Positions 54,034 through 64,000 of a stretch of DNA of 64,000 nt are shown in pieces. Source of the stretch: Reticulitermes speratus (lineage: Eukaryota > Arthropoda > Insecta > Blattodea > Rhinotermitidae); NCBI GenBank assembly GCA_021186555.1, contig JAJKFL010000031.1:22951452-23015451 (forward strand), written 5' to 3'. Position 1 is the stretch's first letter. Each line of letters opens with the position of its first letter. Position numbers and translations under genes: made by a program. The notes beneath the pieces are model-generated. The model had not been told where the DNA came from and did not search any database. It saw only the letters and a program-made list of their open reading frames with translations.

Positions 54034-55508
54034 GACCCACAAATACACTCTCAGGACACAGAGATGCCAACACTTTTTTCCATAGCTGAAGTATTACAGC
54101 AGACTGGAAGAATGGTTGTCCCATACCTATCGTACAGCTGCAAAGTGCTCAGTTTATCCACCAGCTCCTGTTTTAAAATGATTAGTGTATATTTTACAGT
54201 TGGTACTGAAATGAAGTAATTGTACATATGTATTGTCATTTGAATGGTTACATTGCTTTAAATCCTCCCTCCCCCACCACCACCACCACCACCACCACCT
54301 CCTCCTAGAGTGAGGGGCAGGAGCCATTCTTGCCCGTGTTGGTGAGCTACCTGTCGGTGAAAGTGCCATCCAAAGACCCCTATTGAGTCTTTATCTCAGG
54401 TTCAGGGTTATTACTGATAAGAAATATGGCGAAATATGTGTGTTGGTGTTTAGAATGAGCATTCCATTGATATAAACGTATATATGTTTGTCCTTGTATT
54501 GATACAACTTATGAAAGGAACCCACCTTTGTGTTTAGTGTTTTACCATGTCACTTTGGACGTTTAAGAACCTGCTGCCAAGAATTTGAAGATGGTTCAGA
54601 ATATCCGTAATTTACCCTTGTGGGAGGCAATGGTGTAGGTGATATTTGTGTATACCTTTTAAGCAAGACACCAACAGTAGTAGTACTTGGCTCATACATG
54701 ATGTGTAGATATGAGTGGTGGTCTTAAAGATTTGTCCCAAACATCTTATGAGCTGTCAGGAGAAACATACTTAGAACTGGTTGTGGCACACCCCCCAACA
54801 TGATGTTTCCAAAATTTCGGATTGATCAGTTTGTTTGTTTTCTGTCAAACATGCCAATATATGAAATATTGCAGGTGGCTGGAATGCATTTTGGACAGTT
54901 GTGTTGATCCTTGTAAAATTTTAAATCTGTACAAATTCTAAAATGTGGTGTCAACTGATCAAACCAAAGTATGAGGGTTCTTTTACATTGTAGATGACAG
55001 TGATTTAGTGTTTGAATATCTGCTGATGCAGTTAGACAAATGGTAGAATTTTCTGTTATATCTATCAATTCTATGTTCCTCCTTCCAAGCAATATACTGC
55101 TATGTCAGTCCTTTTTGAATACATGTATTTAAGATGTCTGAATTTTATTTTAACATTACATTGTACTTTTCTAAGGCTGTTTTAGCATTTATGTAATATT
55201 ATTTTCATACACACAAATTTCTGCATTGCACAAATGAAGGTGAGTTGTGGCATGACTAGATAGAAGTAGGCCTACAGTTTTGTCCCCTTAGCATAGCATT
55301 CAGGATACTGCATTTGAGGTATATTTTATGCCTCAACAGAATTTAACCTTCTCATACTATGTGAAATGTAATGTGTATGTATGGTGTATGAATTCTTTTT
55401 ATTCTAACAGAACCTGTTTTTAAGTGATGTTGAGCGAGGGTCATCTTGTTTCTTCAGACACTGGAGAAAAATCTTTATAAACTAATGCGTATTAAAGTTA
55501 CAAATGTA
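54034..55508 (+). other. 3' UTR, proximal part
   Basis: Follows the stop codon. Contains a (CCA)n tract at about 54275-54300; the first hexamer of the right kind is attaaa at 55491. I see no further coding frame and no splice-like structure. Confidence 0.6.
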
Positions 55509-55784
55509 AGGTTGGCCCTGTGCATGCCATGAAGGCATGTAGGAGGAGTAGCGGTATAGCTTCACTCATTCTTATCCTTTGCACTAGGTGAAGGTGAGTG
55601 ATTAGCTTCATGCCCTAGCCACTTTACTTCCAGGAAAGAACACCTGGTACCCATTGAATAGGAGTTTGGCTGGGCCCCAGAGCTGATCTGGATATTTTGG
55701 AGGAAAAAATCCCTTGCCCCTGCCAGGAATCAAGACCTTGGTCTAGCCCATAGCCTAGTCACTATACTGACTAGCTGTCCCAGC
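55509..55784 (-). mobile_element. tRNA-derived SINE, family B, in 3' UTR or flank
   Basis: Minus-strand full-length copy: 3' end block catgccatgaaggcatg, body cccattgaataggagtttgg and gggccccagagctgatctgg, head with complement of a B box (caggaatcaagacc) and ..agtcactatactgactagc. Same subfamily as 39231-39495. No clean target-site duplication seen. Confidence 0.83.
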
Positions 55785-58700
55785 TTGAAAAAATGTATGT
55801 TGCTAGTTTTCATTCGCTTGTTCTTGAAAATTAATGTCGGTGCTTGTGAATGTATTATATGTGGTTTGAAAATGTTATTTGTTACGTGCCATCTGAAATG
55901 ATTTGCTCCTTCCTGGAGCAGAGGTGTAACATTTTCTTATTCACTCATAAAACTTTGCAAGTGCCTCAATAGATTTTTCCAGTCTAACTTATTTCATATT
56001 CAGAAGAGATTTAACTGCATACAAATTCATGCTTTGAGGAGATGGTTTGATCTACTGCTACTTTGGGTTTAAAGTCAACAAACAGTCAAAATCTTCTTGT
56101 TTCTTTCCACATTGAAGAGAAACTTGGCCTTTTGTTATATACAACTGAATTTTACTTTGTTACCACAACAGCATGTAAAATCAAGATTACAAGAAATAGC
56201 TCAAATCACATTACTTTGCTTTGAAATTTGACAAGTTTGTCAGTTGTGGGTGTTGCTTTGCTACTTTGGAAGTAAAATATAATGCTGGCTTATTATTTGC
56301 GACTTTTCGTTTAGGTTGTGTGTCGAGATAGATGTAACTTAATTCTGTTGGGACTGTATGTGATGTTGAATTGTTTTCCATAGTTTATTCACAAGAACAA
56401 GTGTTTTAAAAATAAATGTAATGTAAAAATGTATACATAACAATATTATCCACAGAATATGTAATTTACTATCTTTTTTATATTTGTATCTTGTTTTCTG
56501 TAGAAGGCTTTATTAAAGAGACACCTGTCTTCAGGCATCCATTTTGAGCTTGCTGTTTAACCCACTTAACATACTGTAATCATAATTGAAATTATGAACA
56601 AATAAGACATATTGTGGCTGCTACTGACACGTAATGTGTGAAACTGAGCATTTTTGTACCAAGGAAATTGCTAAATTGACTTTTCATAAGTTCCACTCAC
56701 ATGTGCACAAATTTTAAACTTTGGTTGTAATTTAATTTATTCATCTGTGAAAGACTGACAACATAGTGAGATTTTATAGTGAATTTATATGTTCGTGTTT
56801 TTTTATGTCTTTCTTTCTTTCTTGCTTTCTTTCTTTTCTAATGAGGGCATTGATATAGGAGTTGACACAAATGTAGTCCTGTGAGAATCCTTCATGGTGG
56901 TTGTTTTGTATTTCAAAATGTATGCCTAAGAAAAGGACTCTGATCAAAACTGTAATTGTAGATGAATGGATGTCTGTCAGATGAGATACAAACAGAAAAA
57001 ACAAACTAATTAAAAGTATTCATTAAATTTGAACCTCTTGAGTGCATTTTAACTTCAGTAGTAGGCTAAAATTCTCTGACATAGTAACCATGTCCATCTT
57101 TACTACAGGGCCCTTACTTGTCTTCTTTTCCAAGTTCAGTTAGGTTGGTATTTGTTTATGTCTAAATGAGGCAAGTTCAATTCCAGGAATAGAGAGATTC
57201 TTTATTCAGGTGCTTCTTATGATAATACTAATTGGCACAGAAATTCCAGTATTTAAATTTGAATCATATGTATGTAGTTCATGTCCACCCTTTTGATGTG
57301 GGATATATCTTGTTTTAATGAAATGTGACTTCAGAATGTGTGAACAGACTTTTCAGTTAAGTACTTTCATAATAACTGAATATTTATTTTAACATAAATT
57401 GAAATTGGTCATTGTAATTTCTCTCCTCTTGGTGTTCTTGGTGGTTGAATTGGTTTCAAGTAGAGGTGAGAGCATCTCATGAATGATTCATTACATTTTG
57501 ATGATACCATATTGTTCAGACTGAATAAGGGTATTATAAGCTGCATGTATGTAGTAGCCTTTAATTATTAATATGTCTTGTATAGGGTGTTTGTGGCAAA
57601 TTACTTTTTGTAAGTTTGTAGGTAATAACAACACAAGGATTTACTGATGCACACACACACACCAAAACATCACATCAAAACTTTTTAAGGAGGACATCCC
57701 ATTGTGTTCTATTATCACATCAAAAAATCTGTGATGTTTATGTTTTGAGAGTGTGCCTAATTTTCACTACAATCTGTTCATGCAGGATTTGATGAAAATT
57801 TAAAAGTATTCTATGAGAATGTGACTAGATGCGATCTCTTCACTAGTGTTTAAATGAAATATATTTTGAAGTTTATTAGGGGAAGCATGTTTTCCTCTTT
57901 TTATGATTCATTCATGTTTCCTGAATGATTCTATTGTATGTGTGTGCCAGTAAATCTGATGCCAGGACCAGAGAACTTGCAACCATATTAGATGGCTTAT
58001 GCATTTCTTTATGCATGCATCTTTTCCAAACATCCAGTTAAGCTCGCAATTCTTTTGGTTAAAGCAGACTTATAATCCCAAGCTGATTCCATGTTTTGGT
58101 GTGAATGTGCGTGTGTTTGATTTGTGAATATCGTGGTTAGATGTAAGTTCCTGTTTTTATGGCTCTGCTGGACATTTATTGTCAGAGATGGGTCTTCATT
58201 GCTCTGTTGAGAATATCAGCGACTTAACGTAATGTAATAGATGTGGCTGAATACTTCTCATTCACTGTTTGGATCTCAGGGCATCTGCTCATTCAGGGCC
58301 TTAAACATGGGTGCAGAGGATTCAGATTGACTTTTCACAGATTAAAGAATTACATTAACTGCATTCTTTACTTTTAATCATAATTACTTACACAAAATTG
58401 CATTGTTATAAATTTAATTATGGGGATTCGTTATTTCTGTGGTATCAGAAATGCTAAGGTTTAAAATTTCAATCTTTTGGGTAGTTACATGCTAGTCTGA
58501 CAACATATCACATTATACATAACTCCAATATCAAGTATGTGTTTCATCCAGTATGACTCCTAGCTTGTACAGGCGTACGTTTATCAAAATGTCTACAGTA
58601 CACAAGGTGTGTGTTTTGTTTAAGATTTATAATAGCTATTGTCTTAATCCTAGTAAATATGAGCAGGTGCCCAGTGTGACAGCAACATGTTGTTATGGAT

Positions 58701-61700
58701 ATTCATGCTCCTTGCCTCTGCCTCTGTACAAATGTACTTGAGTTTCATGGGGTATCGTCTATAGTGGCCTATGAACCTCGTTTTCTTGGAAGGTTGTTCT
58801 TGATTGTGGGTCCTGTGGATGCTGGGGAAAATGGATGTGCAGCATCTGTGTATAAGGATGCTAATAATTAGCTAGCAGCAGGTTTCCATTGAGTTAGAAA
58901 TTTGGGATTTTGGCTCATAGCTCTCCTTCCAAGTTCTCATCTCAGAAAATTTTTAACTGAAATTGTTTGGAAAAATCCAGTGAACCAATGAAGTCATATA
59001 CGTATATATAAAACTCTAATCCCACCTTTCTTATATACAGCCTGTTACAGTGATAGAAAAGTTGGGAGGTTGTCATGTAGAGAGATTGATTTTTTTCCCT
59101 GCTTTCCCAGTTCCTACCCTGGGTAACCATATCATTTATCTTGTATATTATTGTGTAATTATTTCTGTTCAGATTATGAATAATGAATAGTTATTGTTAT
59201 TAATGTTAATATTAGTATCATTAATATTTATAACAGTAATTACCATCAATATTCATTATTTATATTATGTCTGTGTGATGTAACTGAACTGAATATCTAA
59301 AAACAGAGTGAAAGGACAGATGTTCACTCTTAGAGCTCTTAGGTATATGCTGCCAACAGTAAGGTAACAGTTTATTTGTCATGTCATTTTTTTAAAGAAA
59401 TTACCAAGTGTAGTTAAACATCTATATAATGAAGTTGAGGACTCTGAACTTATTCAGATTTGTTATATATAGGTTCCTTAAAATAAAAAAAAACCTTGTC
59501 ATACAATTCCTTTACCGAATTCTTAGTTTAAGATATCCAGTAGTTCCAGTACAGCTATATTGTTACTTATATAGTTTCTGAAACTTAAATAAGTTAAACC
59601 TTATACAGTGAGATTATTTTGCAGCTGTGATGATGCTGGGCCGTGCTGCTATGTGTGCTCATAGTGATAATGGCTCCGTTTTTACTCAGTTTGCAGTTGT
59701 GATAACATAGAGAAGGTGGCTGCTTTATGTGCAGTACCTGAACCATAGCTGTCAGATTTAATTGTACCTGCAAAAACAACTCAAAATCCTTCCCACACTC
59801 GGGACATCCCATGCATCAACTTTTAAGTCATGGAATAAAGTTGTATATAATAAGGCGTGGAGTTTCTGTACTTCACTGACTGGAGTGTTACATTTGTCCA
59901 TTCAAATAATGCTGGTAAAAATATGTCTGCTCAGGATCAAACTTACCAACATGGACTGAACATACAACATGGCTATAAAGTGAGCAACTGAAGTTTTGTA
60001 AGGCTGTAGTTTGAGTAACTTTGCTGTGTTTCTCACACATTTTGTTTTATGTTGGACACGTATGTTTTCACTAGAGCATTGAGTGTTTTGTGTGGATATT
60101 ATGTGGAGTGTAATTCTACTGGGCATGGCCTAACAAGTATTGTTTTACATGGGAATGTTTAATTGTCAACAAGGGTCCAAAATTATATTATTCAAACTTG
60201 AAATTTCTTGGATAGTGAAAGCTAGTAGAGTTGTCTTATTTCGTACAAGTTTCAAGATTTTACTGATTTTGCTATTGAAATTTCTCAGCACAGTATAATT
60301 AAATAAGGTTAACATTTAGTGTTATATACTTTTTCAATACAGCAACTTTTTCAAAATTTTTGTAGACATTTGCTAACAATTACAGCTCTTGAGCAAATGG
60401 ACGCTTAACCGTAGCAAACTTTATGCAGGGTCCTGTCAGTCTGTACACGTCTTAGTGCCTAAATCGTCCTTAGTTTATTCTGTGTTGGTTTATGACATCT
60501 TGCAATATAAGGTCTGAGCTTTCATGCAACTCAAATTAATGAAATCTCACTGGGTGACCAGCTGCATTGATTCAGAACAAAAGAACTGCTGTTTCAATTT
60601 GATGCAGCTGGACACCTGAGAAGGTTTTATGACATTCTTTCACTTACATTAGACTCTTCAAAGATGAAATTGTAATGCAATATTAAGTGTATTTTACACA
60701 CCATGATGTTGCTAAAATGGTTATTTTGAAAACTAGTTATTTTTATATGCATTTACTTATGTCTAGCATAATTTTGCAGATAATGCAACTTTTGCCAGTG
60801 ATTCCCAGCATAGTGCTCAGTCCACAGAGGTGGTTTGAGGCTCTTCTTCTCTCCATCCCCTGCCCCCTTCTCTCTCTGTTTCTCTTTCTCTCTGTCTTTT
60901 GATTTTATGTTAATACACTGAGGTTGGAAAATGCAGTTTGTGACAGACCAGTTAGGAGCATAACAAGAAAAGGTTGGGAAATCATTATCATGTGTCTGAG
61001 AAACAACTTGCGGGTATCAACCAACTTAAAAATTCAGGCGTATTAAAGTTGTTACTAACAGTACATTCACACTGAAGGAACAGCCCAAGAGTTAATAAAA
61101 CTGGTCAAACTGTAACATACACACTCCCACGCTTATCCAGGGTTTCAGGCAAGCATGCATTAAGATATAAAGCCTGGGGTCAAACAGGAAGTCTGGTCCT
61201 TTTCATATTAGTATATGAGTTCAGGATTTGAGTTACCCAGGTCGATATAGTATGTAGTTTTTTACTTATGAATATTTAATATGGTAAACATACTTTTATC
61301 ATGTTACAGGCAACGCAAAAATATTCAGCATACATATTCAGGTCTCAAAAAAAATTTGTCTGCATATCACTAGGCAGTCTTAACTATGTGCACAGCATCT
61401 GTGCTGTCTAAAGAAAATGATTAACCTTTTAACATATTGTCTTTTAAATGCCAGCTTTCTGCTATGGCCAGCCCACTATTCAATTTAAATTACCACTGCA
61501 GGACAGTGTTTTCCCATTTGCATGAAAAGGCTCTACATTTAATGGTATGTCCCATTCTTCTGTTGAAGGTTACACAATAGTGAAGTACAAGAATACACTG
61601 TGCAAGTACAAAGGTACTGTTTTTTCTTTCCATTTGACGAATCCTGACACATTTTGGTTGCAAGACAACTTGCATGTTGAGTCACTGAACAAAATCATAA

Positions 61701-63100
61701 ATGCAGTCAATTTACGTCAACCTGATACACAACTCAGTTTACAAACCTGACATATTTTGATATGTTGAGGATGAACCTGATTATTTCAAATGTCAGGCTT
61801 GGTTAATGTGTATGCATTTTAATGTATTCTGTTGTAATGGTCTGAACTATATGTCCCATAGCTATTTGCCCAATAAACAATCTTTTGTTCATATTTTTGG
61901 AATCCTTTCTGTTTCATACCATGTGAAATTTGTTATTCCACAAACATCCACTTTGGGACCCTTGCCGTTTAATATTTTCATTAGTGATACATATGACTAT
62001 ATTAAATTTATGAGTACATCTTGCTTGCTGATTACTTGAAAATATATTATAAAGTCTTATGTCTGTTAACATCAATACTCTGATACTAATACCATGTAAA
62101 TCTGGTGTTCAGAGAATGGAATGATCCTCTGCTAAAGTTCAGTCTTGTCTTGAATTATAGATTATAATAATAATTGTATCTCTTATTTCCAGTTTTTCAG
62201 TAATCATGAAATTCTGCCAGATTGACTGCATATATTCTCATAGTTTAAAAATATTGAGTATGTTATGTTGTGTTACCTTTCGTTTCTTATTCCCATTATT
62301 GATAGTCTTTTCAATTTTCATTGCGCCATTGTGCAGCCCATGAATATGTGTCTGTTCCCTGTTCCATTGACAGTTTTATCTGAAACTTGAAAGAATGCAG
62401 AGGAAATTTGTAGCCTTATGACACATCAGATATTTTATGGATATATGTGGAAATATGCAGTACTTATTGTTGAAGGTTTTAAGAACAAAATTGGTTGCTC
62501 TTCCATTTTTTATTCTTGTACTAGAATTCCCAGAAACTGTGCTAATTTTGCAGGATTTGAGGTTGTTATGGTGGTGCTGAGTTTCCAATTTTGTGGAATA
62601 TGGCCCTCTGTAGATTCATATATAGATGGTTTTACACAGGTTTACTGCTTGTCTTCAGTGTAGTCCAAAGTCATCAATGCATGCTGAAAATCTGGACAGT
62701 GTGATCCTCTGAAACAGTTCCCATATGCCAATCTACACGGCATTATATGCCAGAAGAAGGTACTGTTTCTCCACTTTCAAGGTCAGTGTGTCATTGAAAG
62801 GTGTAATTTCTGCAACATTATGTGCAGGAATATGCTATTTGTAGTGAAGATTTGATTTCCGTTTTTGACATTTTATAATCTGCATATTGTTTTATATTTG
62901 ATGTTTTGTGTATTTATTTTATTTTGTTGTCTGTAGATACCTTGTTCCGTTTTATAGCTGTATGTAGTTCTTTTTGCAGTGGTTGCCTGTAAATTGGCTT
63001 TAATAAATTAAGTTAAATACAGTTAATGAAACAAACATTTATACGCACACATAGGCCTACTGATTAGGCTAATTACTAGGAACAGTTTTTACAAATATAA
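55785..63100 (+). other. long CpG-poor region: distal 3' UTR and/or intergenic
   Basis: 7.3 kb of AT-rich sequence with no exon, gene or transposon I can support. Candidate poly(A) hexamers AATAAA: 56411, 59834, 61094, 61872 and 63002. A (TTCT)n tract lies at 56806-56836. CpG depletion persists to about 63.1 kb, which fits transcription and methylation up to the last hexamer, but the transcript end cannot be fixed from sequence. Confidence 0.4.
63002..63007 (+). terminator. candidate distal poly(A) signal
   Basis: AATAAA preceded by a TGTA-containing region (tgtagata, tgtatgtag) and followed about 100 bases later by a GT-rich run (gggtgtgtgtgtt). It coincides with the end of CpG depletion, which is the main reason to prefer it over the other hexamers. 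Confidence 0.3.
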
Positions 63101-63609
63101 GAGGGTGTGTGTGTTACCAACAGGTAACGGATTCGGAAAGTGAAGTGTGTGATAAGTGATACAGACAAAATGTAAAGGGAAAGTAAGGAAGACCTGCAGC
63201 TCCGAAGAGATATTTGTGTTTGTCTCCTTTCAAAAGGATGTTCATAAGTGGGGTTTATTTGGACTGTCAGATCTCCATGACATATTTAATGTTTCTCAAT
63301 CACCAAGGAGGTGAATAAATCCCCGCGTATTCGGCGTTCTTCTGTGATAAGATTTTAGAGTTGTTTAAAGATGTAATGGTATGGTGCTTGCAAATACACT
63401 TTGATGCACAGCCTTTATGTGGAAACGATACACGTTTGGGGTTTCCTGTCCCTTATGTTTCAATATCAAATTCAGATCGTGTACTGCAAGCTCATACATT
63501 GCACTGAAGCAGGGGATAGCTTCTCCCATGCGTCAATCCACAAGTTTCGATCGCTGTATAATTTCCGAGGATATTTTATGTTTGAAGTATACACAACAAG
63601 ACGGTAGTG
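63101..63609 (+). other. CpG-normal flank
   Basis: CpG becomes frequent again (for example ccccgcgtattcggcgttc at 63321-63339). No gene found; open frames here are short and lack support. Confidence 0.45.
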
Positions 63610-64000
63610 TACATGTAACATTGGGACGCGTTTGCGTAACAATTTTGCTGTCAAACGTAATACGTGTTGCATATTCTGCGTGCGTCTGCTGCCTTAGTTA
63701 TCAAGCATGCACTGCGCATGCGCTATATTGTCGTCTGTGACCATATTTTCCACATTATCTCATAAACGGCATGATTTTCGGAAAAAAAGTTATTGAACAT
63801 AACATGTGTGTTTTGATTTCCTCTGCAACTTTTGTCTGAAATATTTCTCATTCTAAGAGTAATTAAGCGAGTTATGATAAAATACATAGTTCTTCATTTA
63901 AAGTAGCCGTTATTCTTGTCAGATTTTAATGAAATTTGAATTTTCTCGACAGATTTTCGAAAAATCCTGAAATATCAAGTTCCATGAAAATCCGTTGTGG
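63610..64000 (-). repeat. unclassified dispersed repeat, copy 5 (runs off window)
   Basis: The reverse complement matches 9590-10010 in order: ggattttcatgg, aaaatctgtcgagaaaat, cttagaatgagaaatatttc, atgagataatgtggaaaa, gtgcatgcttgataactaag. Cut by the window end, so the start with the TTCGCAA dyad would lie outside. Confidence 0.78.

Noticed and set aside
54154-54369. Antisense frame with poly-Trp in the 3' UTR
   Set aside because: Product of the (CCA)n repeat read on the other strand.

Overview
This is an intron-rich, AT-rich eukaryotic window. It carries the 3' part of one host gene on the + strand, with a large load of transposable elements in its introns. The gene encodes a p120/delta-catenin family protein (armadillo-repeat, cadherin-associated). 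Fourteen exons between positions 1 and 54033 join into one uninterrupted frame of 823 residues plus stop; every junction uses GT..AG and the phases agree. The 5' exons lie outside the window. The protein has a tyrosine/proline-rich N-terminal linker, an armadillo domain with a lysine-rich loop, and a tail ending in Asp-Ser-Trp-Val, the class I PDZ ligand known from vertebrate delta-catenin, ARVCF and p0071. Mariner, pogo/Tigger, Penelope-like, LINE and tRNA-SINE content, large introns and regional CpG depletion suggest an insect, perhaps hemimetabolous with gene-body methylation (cockroach/termite type). That placement is inference.

Layout. 1-160 is the first visible exon. The 10.3-kb intron after it holds a decayed mariner with a nested MITE, a LINE split by a 1.8-kb pogo/Tigger element, a tRNA-SINE, a second LINE 3' end and a CpG-rich block (about 7.4-9.7 kb) with a TATA box that may be an internal promoter. 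10.4-13.3 kb has three short N-terminal exons whose lengths are all multiples of three. 16.2-36.5 kb encodes the armadillo domain. 38.1 kb and 53.8 kb encode the C-terminal tail, separated by a 15.6-kb intron. From 54034 a long 3' UTR or flank follows; CpG depletion ends near 63.1 kb, close to an AATAAA at 63002.

Mobile elements. The clearest unusual signal is a family of short Penelope-like insertions at 11.2, 28.2, 29.5, 32.1 and 53.1 kb. Each is flanked by a 12-14 bp target-site duplication, the larger ones have inverted arms plus a short tail, and each carries a hairpin resembling a hammerhead-ribozyme core with one extra nucleotide. One lies only 38 bases upstream of the last coding exon, one splits a LINE reading frame, and one contains a deleted mariner. 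Three pogo/Tigger copies are also present: one near full length with a broken transposase, and two different internal-deletion derivatives that both keep the DNA-binding domain. There are six tRNA-derived SINEs, several LINE 3' ends and a five-copy unclassified repeat whose last copy runs off the window end.

No rRNA, true tRNA gene or CRISPR array was seen.
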